From Viridibacillus sp050279675 (GTDB taxonomy: Bacteria > Bacillota > Bacilli > Bacillales_A > Planococcaceae), in contig NZ_JBNNUK010000023.1 of the NCBI RefSeq assembly GCF_050279675.1, forward strand, positions 1-49,754: a DNA stretch of 49,754 bases, written 5' to 3'. Every line of letters starts with the position of its first letter. Positions within the stretch are counted from its first letter, which is position 1. The notes below the pieces were generated by a model that saw nothing but the letters and a program-made list of their open reading frames with translations, was not told the DNA's origin and did not search any database. The position numbers and the translations under genes are program-made. Positions 1 to 8,234 of the stretch are shown here, in pieces.

Positions 1-62
1 AGGAAAAATTAAAAGACCTAAGCCCGGTGGAATACCGAACTCAGGTCTTAGAAGCTGCTTAA
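1..62 (+). CDS. IS3-family transposase (OrfB), C-terminal end only
   Basis: The frame starting at base 3 reads EKLKDLSPVEYRTQVLEAA and then stops at 60-62. The LSPVEYRTQ tail is the usual C-terminus of the DDE integrase subunit (OrfB) of IS3-family elements. Only about 19 codons are inside the window, so whether the transposase is intact cannot be judged. This is recognition of a short conserved tail; the group (IS150-like or other) is a guess. Confidence 0.75.
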   Translation, partial: EKLKDLSPVEYRTQVLEAA

Positions 63-94
63 ATAAATATGTCTAACTTTCTTGGGTCAGTTCA
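1..94 (+). mobile_element. right end of an IS3-family insertion sequence (partial)
   Basis: A few bases after the transposase stop codon comes TGTCTAACTTTCTTGGGTCA (70-89), ending in CA at 93-94. Its form resembles the terminal inverted repeat of IS150-group elements (5'-TG...CA-3'). The other end lies outside the window, so the pairing of the inverted repeats and any target duplication cannot be seen. The right boundary is estimated. Confidence 0.55.
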
Positions 95-171
95 TTGATG
101 GGCGTACCAGTTTTTTTATTGTTAAAGAAGAATATAAAGTGGGTGATGTTTATCTTGAATTTGGAATGGAA

Positions 172-330
172 AGGACGTGAATATTCTGCTAAATAACAAA
201 CAGTTGAGTTAGCGCAACAAACGAAGGAGTTAGTGCAACAAACGAAGGGGTTAGTGCAACAAACAACTCAGTAAGTACAACAATCAGCCAGTTTAACGCA
301 ACAAAGCCTAGAGTTAAAGCACCAATCACA
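172..330. repeat. 21-bp-period tandem degenerate repeat, copy 1
   Basis: Six degenerate units start at 206, 227, 248, 269, 290 and 311, exactly 21 bp apart. The core is GAGTTAGYGCAACAAANNAAG; CAACAA is the best kept part and the last unit is the most decayed. A constant leader (173-200) precedes the first unit by 33 bp. The same leader, spacing and period recur at 33459-33594. No convincing gene covers it: in-frame stops flank the open stretches. Function unknown. Confidence 0.85.
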
Positions 331-337
331 ATTCCAT

Positions 338-372
338 AAAAAAACCCCTATGCATGGAATTATCCGCATAAG
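338..372 (-). terminator. terminator of the 42-codon small gene
   Basis: Read on the minus strand, CTTATGC (372-366) pairs with GCATAGG (353-347) and is followed, after GG, by seven T. It lies 11 nt past the stop codon at 384, which supports the small gene being real. Confidence 0.5.
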
Positions 373-383
373 AGCAATTAATA

Positions 384-512
384 TTATGGTTTATATCTTG
401 TTGTGGGCGCTTGTTTTGATTTTGCTTTACGTGAATCAATAACTTTAATAACGATTGGATAAATAATTGGTGCTAATTTAATAGCAGTTTTTACTACGTT
501 TCTTACCTTCAT
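384..512 (-). CDS. small basic protein, 42 aa, unknown function
   Basis: The ATG at 510-512 opens a 42-codon frame beginning MKVRNVVKTAIKLAPIIYP. GGAG (525-522) lies 9 nt upstream and a hairpin with a T-run lies 11 nt after the stop. The peptide has 11 K/R against one D (net about +10), a hydrophobic middle (LAPIIYPIVIKVI) and a basic tail, so it could be an amphipathic membrane- or nucleic-acid-binding peptide. I do not recognise a named family. It sits between the 21-bp repeat and the DUF4870 gene, on the same strand as the latter. Evidence is signals plus composition only; it could still be chance. Confidence 0.55.
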   Translation of the reverse strand: MKVRNVVKTAIKLAPIIYPIVIKVIDSRKAKSKQAPTTRYKP

Positions 513-570
513 TTAGGAGCACTCCATTTCTTATAAGCTAATAATAATTAATTCCCATTGATGCTTCATC

Positions 571-903
571 TTAAACGCGTATTACACGAACCCCTTGGAT
601 GATATTCCAAATGATCACTGCTACAGATAGTAGAATTTCTAAAATGATGAACGAGATAATTAAAATAGGTCCTGTACTTATAAAATTATCAGAACCACTG
701 CCATAAAATCCAAATACGATAAAGAAAATAATGAAACCGATAATGGATGGGATAATGAGTAAAAGGTGTGATATGAATGCTCGTTTTGCATGGTTTTTTA
801 CATTCGAATCAGTACTGACAAAATAAACAATCACAGGCAAAATAAATCCTGCAAAAAATATACTGAAGTAACACAATGCCGACAATACTCGATTGTTATC
901 CAG
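571..903 (-). CDS. DUF4870 (Tic20-like) membrane protein
   Basis: A protein of about 110 aa with three hydrophobic segments (LCYFSIFFAGFILPVIVYFV, LLLIIPSIIGFIIFFIVFGF, ILIISFIILEILLSVAVIIW) and the NHAKRAF motif between the first two, which marks DUF4870. Role unknown. The longer frame begins with ATG at 918, but the only good ribosome binding site, GGAGGTG (916-910), lies inside it and points to CTG at 903, giving MDNNRVLSALCYF, the usual DUF4870 N-terminus. I therefore place the start at 903; 918 is the conservative alternative. The stop of the upstream M20 peptidase gene is 36-50 nt away on the same strand, so co-transcription is likely. Confidence 0.8.
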   Translation of the reverse strand: MDNNRVLSALCYFSIFFAGFILPVIVYFVSTDSNVKNHAKRAFISHLLLIIPSIIGFIIFFIVFGFYGSGSDNFISTGPILIISFIILEILLSVAVIIWNIIQGVRVIRV

Positions 904-954
904 CCCAAGCACCTCCATTCATATTATTATTTACGCTAGAACGCCCAAAAAGAT

Positions 955-2025
955 TCAACTCAATGCATGTTCTTTTATTATATTTGCAAAATGGTATACA
1001 GATGAAATGCTGACATATTCAGCGGGACCATGCCAATCTGCTCCAGTTGGGCCGAATTCAATGGCTCCTACGCCATCGGCAGCATAAAATCGAGTATCAG
1101 CAGATCCATGTTGTCCAAATAGCATGGCCTGCTTGTTGCAAACTGCAACAATTGTTTTTGATAATGATAAAACAAATGGATCATCAGCATTTGTTGTAAC
1201 AGCAGGAGCTTTACTGTGAATAATGATTTCAGCTTGGATCTTTTCGTCATCGAGGATTTTCTGAATGTCATGTAGAATAACTTCTGCTGATTGTCCTGGA
1301 ACGTATCGGATATCATAACGTACATTGCACTGATCTGGGACGACATTAAAACGTTCACCTGCTTGTATTGTAGCCAAATTAATCGATGGAGAATCATAAA
1401 ATGCATTACGAGCATTTGTTATTGGTGATTCTAACAGTTTTGAGTGGAAATGCATGGCTTGTAAAACAGCATTTAGCCCCTCCCAAGGACGACTACCATG
1501 TGATGCTTTACCCTTGAATTGAATTTCGAATTGAAGAATGCCTTTTGCTTGTAAACCAATTTGCAATTGTGTAGGTTCACCACAAATAACAAATTGACCA
1601 TTATATCCATTACGGGTAAGCCATCCTGATGTATTTTCACCACCAGTTTCTTCGTCTGTCACCAGATGTAGTTGAAGGCGTCTAGGCAGCTTGTCAGCTG
1701 ATTTGGATAGCTCTACAAAGCTGAACATCATCGCCGCGACTCCGGCTTTCATATCAGCAGCTCCACGCCCGTATAAAAGGTCACCATCTACAAAGGGTGT
1801 AAATTGTTCAATTGCTGCTGGGACGACATCGACATGGCCGTTCCAGATAAGACAATCTGCGCCTTGCCCAATTTCAGCTGTTAAAATATCAAGTCCATTA
1901 TTTTGATGTAGGTTAACATCTACACCCTGTTGCCCGAGCCAATTAGCACAAAATTGTAAAGCTTCATTTGCGCCAGTAGGTGTATCACTTTTATATGTAA
2001 TTAACTTTTTAAGTAAATCAATCAC
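955..2025 (-). CDS. M20-family peptidase/deacylase (ArgE/DapE type)
   Basis: A 356-aa cytosolic di-zinc amidohydrolase. Metal and catalytic positions are visible in order: GHVDVV (H64, D66), GRGAADMKAG (D91), TDEETGG (E125 catalytic, E126), ICGEPT (E150) and a late GADWHGPAEYV (metal His). The lid/dimerisation domain lies between E150 and about residue 270 (KASHGSRPWEG). Substrate cannot be settled from sequence: acetylornithine, succinyl-diaminopimelate or a peptide are all possible. No arginine or lysine gene is adjacent, which weakens a biosynthetic label. The start is GTG at 2025, with AGGGG (2040-2036) upstream. Confidence 0.85.
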   Translation of the reverse strand: MIDLLKKLITYKSDTPTGANEALQFCANWLGQQGVDVNLHQNNGLDILTAEIGQGADCLIWNGHVDVVPAAIEQFTPFVDGDLLYGRGAADMKAGVAAMMFSFVELSKSADKLPRRLQLHLVTDEETGGENTSGWLTRNGYNGQFVICGEPTQLQIGLQAKGILQFEIQFKGKASHGSRPWEGLNAVLQAMHFHSKLLESPITNARNAFYDSPSINLATIQAGERFNVVPDQCNVRYDIRYVPGQSAEVILHDIQKILDDEKIQAEIIIHSKAPAVTTNADDPFVLSLSKTIVAVCNKQAMLFGQHGSADTRFYAADGVGAIEFGPTGADWHGPAEYVSISSVYHFANIIKEHALS

Positions 2026-2173
2026 TTAGTTGTAACCCCTCTCATTAAATGCCATTTTGTTAATTATATACATGTTTGAAAAAAATCTCTCAAACATTTA
2101 AGAAGAATCTATTGAAATAAAAGAATTGTTTAAGTACAATAGGGGTGTTCTATAATTACAATTAAATGATGTA

Positions 2174-2268
2174 TTTACCACAAGGGGAGCCGAAATGGTC
2201 GGCTGAGAGTGAACCCAAAGTTCTAACCCTTTGAACCTGTAAGTTAATACTTGCGTAGGAATGTGGAT
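2174..2268 (+). ncRNA. TPP riboswitch (THI element)
   Basis: The thi-box signatures are in place: ACCACAAGGGGAGCC at the 5' side, CTGAGAGTGAACCC, then GAACCTG and a closing GCGTAGGAATGTGG. It precedes thiT directly and is followed by a terminator hairpin. The segment ACCGACAT (2272-2279) just after the aptamer can pair either with ATGTC on the 5' arm or with the 3' arm of the terminator, as expected of a transcription-terminating OFF switch. Confidence 0.95.
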
Positions 2269-2285
2269 AGAAACCGACATATAAC

Positions 2286-2318
2286 CGATGTCAGGACCTG
2301 TCCTGATGTCGTTTTTTT
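2286..2318 (+). terminator. riboswitch-controlled terminator before thiT
   Basis: Stem CGATGTCAGGA / TCCTGATGTCG (two G-U pairs), loop CCTG, then seven T. It sits between the TPP aptamer and the thiT start and is the expression platform. Confidence 0.85.
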
Positions 2319-2411
2319 GTTGCCTAAAGTTTTACTATCTAGAGCCCATTTACAATGGGGTACGTTGAGGTCTTGTGTGTTCTACATCAGAACTACGGGA
2401 GGATATTTATT

Positions 2412-2972
2412 TTGAACAAAAAGAAATTGTTGTTTTTAATCGAGATTGCGATTTTTGCTGCAATCGGCTTAATTTTGGATCAGCTGTCATTTAAGCTATG
2501 GGCTCAAGGTGGTTCTATTAGCCTCGTTATGGTACCTATTGTATTAATGGCATTCCGATGGGGTGTCTCAGGTGGGTTAATTACCGGATTATTAATTGGT
2601 TTATTGCAAGTAGCGATGGGAGCTTCAATTTTTACACCTGTCCAAGGTTTTATCGATTACTTTTTAGCATTTACTGTGGTCGGATTTGCTGGTGTGGTGA
2701 GACATCTAGTGTATGCAGCGAGTAAGCAATTAAACAAAAAAGCAATGACTTTGTATATTGTGCTAGGTACAACACTTGGTGGTTTATTGAGATACATTGC
2801 TCATACTACAGCAGGAATTGTCTTCTTTAGCGAATATGCAGGTGATCAAAATGTATATTTGTATTCTATAATTTATAATGGTACTTATATGTTGCCAGCT
2901 ACTATACTAACAGCTGTTGTAGCTGTACTTTTATTTACATCAGCACCTCGTTTATTACAACAAAAAAATTGA
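2412..2972 (+). CDS. thiT: thiamine ECF transporter S component ThiT
   Basis: A 186-aa membrane protein beginning MNKKKLLFLIEIAIFAAIGL, with about six hydrophobic segments. It matches the ThiT/YuaJ family: early FAAIGLILDQLSF, then WAQGGSISLVMVPIVLMAFRWG, the thiamine-binding region. ThiT captures thiamine and works with the shared EcfT/EcfAA' module, which is not in this window. The TPP riboswitch upstream confirms thiamine control. The start is TTG at 2412, with GGGAGGA (2397-2403) eight nt upstream; the longer frame from 2355 would overlap the leader without a binding site. Confidence 0.93.
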   Translation: MNKKKLLFLIEIAIFAAIGLILDQLSFKLWAQGGSISLVMVPIVLMAFRWGVSGGLITGLLIGLLQVAMGASIFTPVQGFIDYFLAFTVVGFAGVVRHLVYAASKQLNKKAMTLYIVLGTTLGGLLRYIAHTTAGIVFFSEYAGDQNVYLYSIIYNGTYMLPATILTAVVAVLLFTSAPRLLQQKN

Positions 2973-2980
2973 TTCAAAAA

Positions 2981-3012
2981 AGAGGATTCCTTATAGTTGG
3001 AATCCTCTTTTA
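2981..3012 (+). terminator. thiT terminator
   Basis: Perfect 10-bp stem AGAGGATTCC / GGAATCCTCT, 8-nt loop, then TTTT. Confidence 0.8.
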
Positions 3013-3178
3013 GTACTTTCAGGGACGCAATGTCATATATCTAATATTAGAATCAAACAAAAATATTCTAAATATATAGACATTTGAAATAGCAAGATAC
3101 TCGATTTTCATGTTCTTCATTTTGCAAAAAAAGTGTTATAGTAGAGAGTAGACATATGAGAAGAAGGGACCGTATAAA

Positions 3179-3931
3179 ATGATAGCTATAACTCAAGAAG
3201 AAATTGCGGGATTGAAAAAAGCCGGACGTGTGATGGCCCAAATCCGTGAAGCAATGAAGGCAGCAACAAAACCAGGTATTACAACTAAAGAATTAGATGA
3301 AATTGGTGGCCGTTTATTTGAAGAAAATGGAGCCGTTTCAGGACCTAAAAGTGAATATGATTTTCCTGGTTACACATGTATAAGTGTGAACGAACAGGTT
3401 GCACACGGCATTCCAGGGAACCTTATGTTAAAAGAGGGAGACCTTATTAATATCGACGTTTCAGGTCATGTTGAAGGCTATTTTGCAGATACTGGCGTGT
3501 CATTTGTTGTAGGTGGTGGATCTTACCCAGAAATCGATAAACTTTGTCAAGTTGCAGAAAGTGCATTTGATCGTGCGATGACAAAAGTAAAATCAGGTGC
3601 TCGTTTAAACCAAATTGGTAAAGCAGTTGAACGTGAAGCAAAAGCAAACGGTCTAGCGGTTATTATGAACTTAACAGGTCATGGTATTGGCCGTTCACTT
3701 CATGAAGAACCACAACATGTATTAAATTATTTTGATGCATGGGATCGCACAATTTTAAAAGAAGGTATGGTTTTAGCGGTTGAACCGTTCATCTCTCAAA
3801 AAGCAGAACATATCGTTGAATCAGGTGATGGTTGGACATTTATAACGCCTGACAAATCACTAGTTGCACAATATGAACATACAATCATCGTAACAGATGG
3901 TGAACCTATTATTACAACTAAATTAGATTAA
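3179..3931 (+). CDS. map: methionine aminopeptidase, type I (MapB-like)
   Basis: A 250-aa cytosolic metalloenzyme removing the N-terminal Met from new proteins. The pita-bread fold residues are visible: HGIPG, DVSGHVEGYFADTG (two metal Asp), GHGIGRSLHEEP (His), AVEPF (Glu) and YEHTIIV (Glu). Length matches the second, stand-alone B. subtilis enzyme MapB (YflG) rather than the MapA of the ribosomal-protein cluster, and the genomic position agrees. The gene has its own terminator and appears monocistronic. RBS AAGAAGGGA lies about 10 nt before ATG 3179. Confidence 0.93.
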   Translation: MIAITQEEIAGLKKAGRVMAQIREAMKAATKPGITTKELDEIGGRLFEENGAVSGPKSEYDFPGYTCISVNEQVAHGIPGNLMLKEGDLINIDVSGHVEGYFADTGVSFVVGGGSYPEIDKLCQVAESAFDRAMTKVKSGARLNQIGKAVEREAKANGLAVIMNLTGHGIGRSLHEEPQHVLNYFDAWDRTILKEGMVLAVEPFISQKAEHIVESGDGWTFITPDKSLVAQYEHTIIVTDGEPIITTKLD

Positions 3932-3943
3932 AATAATGAAAAA

Positions 3944-3979
3944 GCCTCCCTTGAATTTTCGTCAAGGGAGGTCTTTTTG
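3944..3979 (+). terminator. map terminator
   Basis: Stem CCTCCCTTGA / TCAAGGGAGG, 7-nt loop, then TCTTTTTG. On the other strand a run of A/T also follows, so it may serve the convergent gene ending at 3990. Confidence 0.8.
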
Positions 3980-3989
3980 TTTTCTACAA

Positions 3990-4718
3990 TTATTTAGATG
4001 GCTTTTGTTTTTTTATAAATAAGATTCCTGCCAATAAGACACCACTTAAAAAAAGTGCTGCGGTCGTTACTAGTAATTCCTCAAAGCCATTTTTTACCGC
4101 AACCCCTATATAAGCCCAAATGAAGACGATAGGAAAATAAATATCATAATGGTGGAAACGGATATGAAGTGCAATAGCGGTACCTAGGGTAAGCATAATA
4201 ACAGCCCACAAAGGATTACTTAAACCTAAGCCATTCCAATGATTATGCGTTAAAACGAAAGCGATATTTGTTATTGTTGCTACGCAAATCCAAGCAAAGT
4301 AAATGGAAATGGGTATGCGCTTTGACCATGTTTGTTCATCATTACTAAATGAGAAATATAGAAGTGCTAAACAAGCTAACAATAGTATCATTACGACAAC
4401 AGTAAGTTGGAAGTAAAGATAATGCCACAGGAAAATCCACAAAATATTAAGCAGGGAACTGGTTGTAAATAACAGTGTTTGTTGAATAGAAATTGAGTTC
4501 TTATTCTGATAATTGAACCAATGTTTATAAATCCAGTAAGCTAAAATTATGTATATAAAGCCCCAAATACTAAAAACATATCGTGCTGGAGTGAAAAGAA
4601 CCGTATAACTGTCGGAGATTTCGCCAGTAGTTTGACCATTTAGTGGAAGAATATTAGCAGCTAAGTTCACGGATACCATTGCAATATAAGCGATGGTAAT
4701 AATAATTAATCTCCCCAA
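3990..4718 (-). CDS. TspO/MBR-like polytopic membrane protein
   Basis: A 242-aa, very hydrophobic protein with seven or so membrane segments. FTPARYVFSIWGFIYIILAYW near residue 45 recalls the FTPP-W-F-x-WxxLY signature of TspO/tryptophan-rich sensory proteins, and bacterial homologues of this length carry that annotation. The substrate (tetrapyrroles for true TspO) is not predictable here. The longer frame to 4817 lacks a binding site; AAGGAGG (4733-4727) sits 8 nt before TTG 4718, giving MGRLIIITIAYIAM, which I take as the start. Convergent with map. Confidence 0.7.
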   Translation of the reverse strand: MGRLIIITIAYIAMVSVNLAANILPLNGQTTGEISDSYTVLFTPARYVFSIWGFIYIILAYWIYKHWFNYQNKNSISIQQTLLFTTSSLLNILWIFLWHYLYFQLTVVVMILLLACLALLYFSFSNDEQTWSKRIPISIYFAWICVATITNIAFVLTHNHWNGLGLSNPLWAVIMLTLGTAIALHIRFHHYDIYFPIVFIWAYIGVAVKNGFEELLVTTAALFLSGVLLAGILFIKKQKPSK

Positions 4719-4939
4719 TAAAATCTCCTCCTTCATGTTGAAAATAGTATGAAAATCTGAACTTTGTTGCACTCTGAAGTAGAAAAGTATCTCGTTATCC
4801 ATTGCGTTAATATACAAAAAATCTATACCAATTTTAAATCATATGTATAAAGTATACATTCGATTAGTTAGAACAACAAATATCATTTCGGAAGAATTTG
4901 CTGTAAAATAATAGTATAAAAGTAAAAGGAGTGTTTAAA

Positions 4940-5710
4940 GTGAGTAAACGCATTGAAGATATGAAATTAGATAAACATCTAAACGATAAACTTTCCTACA
5001 AAAAGGAACTAAAAAAATTACAATTTGAACTATTAAATATTCAACAGTTCTTGTTCAATCATAATATTGGGCTTGTGTTAGCATTTGAAGGAATGGACGC
5101 AGCTGGTAAAGGTGGAGCCATTAAACGCTTAACACAACGACTGGATCCTCGTGGGTATATTGTACACCCAATTGCTGCACCGCAACCCTTCGAACTGAAA
5201 TACAACTATCTACATCGCTTTTGGACGCGCTTACCTTACAAAGGGCAAATCGGCATTTTCGATCGTTCATGGTATGGACGAGTACTAGTAGAACGTATTG
5301 AAGGCTTTGCTAAACAAGAAGATTGGCAACGTGCCTACGAAGAAATTAACCAATTTGAAAAACTACTTACAGATGATAACTATATCGTAGCAAAATTCTG
5401 GATTCAAGTGTCAAAAGAAGAACAATTAAATCGATTTAAAGAACGACAAGAAGATCCTTATAAAAAATGGAAATTAACAGATGAAGATTGGCGAAATCGT
5501 GACAAGTGGCCACTTTATGTTGAAGCAGCAAATGATATGTTCAAGAAGACAGATAAACCTCATGCACCATGGATTTTAATATCGGGTGAAGATAAAAAGT
5601 ACGAACGAATTCAAGTGCTAAAAGAAGTCATTGCACATGTTACAAGAGAATGTGAACTGAGAGGATTACAAATTACTGATCCTTCTGAAACTATTAGCGA
5701 AGAAGTCTAA
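4940..5710 (+). CDS. polyphosphate kinase 2 family protein
   Basis: A 256-aa P-loop kinase using polyphosphate as phosphate donor for a nucleotide (PPK2, PF03976). Walker A GMDAAGKG is at about residues 51-58, followed by KRLTQRLDPRG, the lid motif FDRSWYGRVLVERIEGF and WxxRDKWPLYVEA, all typical of PPK2. Whether it prefers AMP, ADP or GDP (class I-III) cannot be read safely. The frame is open from GTG 4931, but AAAGGAG (4925-4931) overlaps that codon, so GTG 4940 (MSKRIEDMK) is the likely start. Confidence 0.88.
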   Translation: MSKRIEDMKLDKHLNDKLSYKKELKKLQFELLNIQQFLFNHNIGLVLAFEGMDAAGKGGAIKRLTQRLDPRGYIVHPIAAPQPFELKYNYLHRFWTRLPYKGQIGIFDRSWYGRVLVERIEGFAKQEDWQRAYEEINQFEKLLTDDNYIVAKFWIQVSKEEQLNRFKERQEDPYKKWKLTDEDWRNRDKWPLYVEAANDMFKKTDKPHAPWILISGEDKKYERIQVLKEVIAHVTRECELRGLQITDPSETISEEV

Positions 5711-5773
5711 CTATTTCGAGTCCAGAAGTATTATACTGAATATGTAAGATAATTTGGTAATGGAGGCTTGAAT

Positions 5774-7564
5774 ATGACAAATGAAAAATTTCCAGAAGTA
5801 TGGGATTTAGAGAGCGTATTTGCAGGAGGTAGCAATTCAGAAGAATTAAGAATCCAATTAGACAGAATCCAAGTTGAATTAGAAGAACTACAAAATGCAG
5901 TTTCAAGTATTGTAGCAGAAGATGCAAAATCCATTTTAAATGTTCTAGAATTAATGACAGAAGTATATATTAATATGGGGCAATCCAATTCGTTTGTATC
6001 GTGTTTACAAGCACAAGATATGATTGATAAAAAAGCATCCTTACTACGTAGTGAAATTTCATCATTAGCTGCGAATTTTGCTCCAATTAAATTGCAATTT
6101 CAACAAGTACTAAGTGGCATTGAAGAAGAAAAATGGACAGATCTACTTGCTACTGAAGAGTTATCACAATTTAATTTCACTTTAAATGAATGGCGAGATG
6201 AAACTAAATTAAAACTTTCTGAGCAGGAAGAGAATATTATTTCCGCATTAAAGGTAGATGGTTATAATGCTTGGGGAGAAATGTATGATCTATTGATTAG
6301 CGATATTAAAATTCCTTTTACAATTGATGGTGAGGAAAAAGTACTGTCTGTAGGTCAAGCGAATAACTTAAGTTCACATCCAGATGCTACAGTGCGTCAA
6401 GAGGCTTATGAAGCGCTTGAAAAAACATGGGCTGAAAAAGAGGAATTCTTTGCAAAAACGTTGAATCATATAGCAGGGTTCAGGTTAGCTACATATAAAA
6501 AAAGAGGTTGGGATTCGGTACTACAAGAGCCACTTCAAACTAACCGAATGCAGCCTGAAACGATCGATGCAATGTGGAGTGCAATTACAGACCATAAAGC
6601 ACCTTTCTCACAATATTTAAAGCGTAAAGCAGAGCTATTAAATACAAGCACAATGGATTGGTTCAACTTAGATGCTCCAATCACGGCATCAACTGAGACG
6701 ATTTCATATCAAGAAGGTGCAGAATTTGTTATCAACAATTTTGGAAGATTTGGCAAGAAGCTAGAAGCGTTTGCTGCAAATGCAATTGAAAACGGATGGG
6801 TTGAAGCTGAAAACCGCCCAAATAAACGTCCGGGTGGATTTTGTACCGGATTACCATTAACGAAGGAATCACGTATTTTTATGACTTATAGCGGTACTAT
6901 GTCTAATGTTGCAACATTAGCTCATGAACTAGGTCATGCATTCCATTCGTATGCATTACGCCCAATTCATACTTTGAATACTGGCTATGCAATGGGTGTG
7001 GCAGAAACAGCGTCTACATTTGCTGAAATGATTGTTGCAGATGCAGCTGTTCAAGAAGCAAAATCTGAAGATGAAAAAATAGCATTACTTGAGGATAAAA
7101 TTCAGCGCAGTGTAGCATTCTTCATGAATATTCATGCTCGATTCTTATTTGAAACACGTTTTTATGAAGAACGTGAGTCAGGGATAGTACCAGCTCATCG
7201 CTTGAATGAATTAATGGAGGAGGCACAGAAGGAAGCTTATGCAGGTGCGCTGAATGTTGCTCATCCTCATTTCTGGGCTTCAAAATTACACTTTTATATG
7301 ACAAGAGTGCCGTTTTATAATTTCCCATATACATTTGGCTATTTGTTCTCATTAAGTATTTATGCTAAAGCAAAAGAAGAAGGTAGTAGCTTTGAAGAAA
7401 AATATATCGCTTTATTACAAGATACAGCTGTTATGTCTGTAGAAGATTTAGCGATGAAACATTTAGGTGAGGATATTACAGAAAAGGCATTCTGGGAAAA
7501 GGGAATCCGTATATGTGAACAGGATGTTGAACAGTTTTTAGAATTAACCACTCAAAAAGGGTGA
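5774..7564 (+). CDS. pepF: oligoendopeptidase F (M3B family)
   Basis: A 596-aa cytosolic zinc peptidase. The metal site HELGH is near residue 384 (context ATLAHELGHAFHS), followed by GVAETASTFAEM supplying the third zinc ligand (Glu). An N-terminal helical region rich in Glu and the C-terminal FYNFPYTFGYLFS region match the pepF/M3 subfamily (about 600 aa). It degrades short peptides and may feed amino acids together with the peptide importer further right. ATG 5774 has GGAGG (5762-5766) seven nt away; TTG 5768 is too close. The GNAT gene follows after 6 nt. Confidence 0.9.
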   Translation: MTNEKFPEVWDLESVFAGGSNSEELRIQLDRIQVELEELQNAVSSIVAEDAKSILNVLELMTEVYINMGQSNSFVSCLQAQDMIDKKASLLRSEISSLAANFAPIKLQFQQVLSGIEEEKWTDLLATEELSQFNFTLNEWRDETKLKLSEQEENIISALKVDGYNAWGEMYDLLISDIKIPFTIDGEEKVLSVGQANNLSSHPDATVRQEAYEALEKTWAEKEEFFAKTLNHIAGFRLATYKKRGWDSVLQEPLQTNRMQPETIDAMWSAITDHKAPFSQYLKRKAELLNTSTMDWFNLDAPITASTETISYQEGAEFVINNFGRFGKKLEAFAANAIENGWVEAENRPNKRPGGFCTGLPLTKESRIFMTYSGTMSNVATLAHELGHAFHSYALRPIHTLNTGYAMGVAETASTFAEMIVADAAVQEAKSEDEKIALLEDKIQRSVAFFMNIHARFLFETRFYEERESGIVPAHRLNELMEEAQKEAYAGALNVAHPHFWASKLHFYMTRVPFYNFPYTFGYLFSLSIYAKAKEEGSSFEEKYIALLQDTAVMSVEDLAMKHLGEDITEKAFWEKGIRICEQDVEQFLELTTQKG

Positions 7565-7570
7565 TCTGAC

Positions 7571-8116
7571 ATGGTGTTTCTTGAAGGAAATCGCTGCTAT
7601 TTACGAACATTAGATGAAGCCGATGTTTCGGCATTCACAAATCTAGTAAAGCGTAATAAGCGCTATTGGTCGATTTATGAGCCATTACATGAGGATGAGT
7701 TTTATACAGAACACACTCAAAGAAAGAAAATTATTGAGTCTATTCAGCGTATGAGACTCAACCGTGAGTATAGTTTCGCAATATTTGCAATGGGAACGTC
7801 GGATCTTGTAGGACATATATCGATTTATTCTATCAAGAGATTACCATTTGCAAGTGCTTTTGTCGGTTATTCAGTAGATAAGCGTTATGTTGGCCAAGGA
7901 ATTGCATCTGAGGCACTAGAGCTAGTAGTTAAATTCGGTTTTGAAGAATTGTCATTACATCGAGTAGAAGCTTATGTATCTCCTAAAAACATTGGCTCTG
8001 TTCGCGTTTTAGAGAAAACAGGATTCCAACGTGAAGGATTATTAAGAAAGTTATTGTACATTAATGGAAACTGGGAAGATCATTATATGTATTCATATAT
8101 AGATGATGATTTTTGA
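7571..8116 (+). CDS. GNAT N-acetyltransferase (RimJ/RimL-like)
   Basis: A 181-aa acetyltransferase. It starts FLEGNRCYLRTLDEADVSAF and has the acetyl-CoA loop VDKRYVGQGIASEALELVVKFGFEEL followed by HRVEAYVSPKNIGSVRVLEKTGFQREG, the arrangement of the ribosomal-protein-alanine acetyltransferase group (B. subtilis YjcK/YdaF type). The acceptor is unknown. It begins 6 nt after pepF stops, so the two are probably co-transcribed, ending at the hairpin at 8235. Confidence 0.85.
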   Translation: MVFLEGNRCYLRTLDEADVSAFTNLVKRNKRYWSIYEPLHEDEFYTEHTQRKKIIESIQRMRLNREYSFAIFAMGTSDLVGHISIYSIKRLPFASAFVGYSVDKRYVGQGIASEALELVVKFGFEELSLHRVEAYVSPKNIGSVRVLEKTGFQREGLLRKLLYINGNWEDHYMYSYIDDDF

Positions 8117-8234
8117 AAGGGCAAGGCCATCTGGCGGAGATGGAAAAGTACTGTTAGAGGAATGCTTTACGGAATGAAATAATTAGCGAATCATTTCCTG
8201 GGAAATGCGTCGATTTCTGTTTGAAAAAGAAGAA

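Noticed and set aside
206..330. CRISPR-like array at the 21-bp repeats
   Set aside because: Units are degenerate and contiguous with no unique spacers, and no cas genes are nearby.
206..337. Protein-coding repeat (VSATNEG-type heptapeptide frame)
   Set aside because: An open frame runs through the repeat, but it is preceded by an in-frame stop with no start or binding site, and the second copy does not keep the same frame open.
1068..1415. 115-aa frame overlapping the M20 peptidase on the same strand
   Set aside because: Out-of-frame shadow of a well-conserved gene; no sign of a programmed frameshift.
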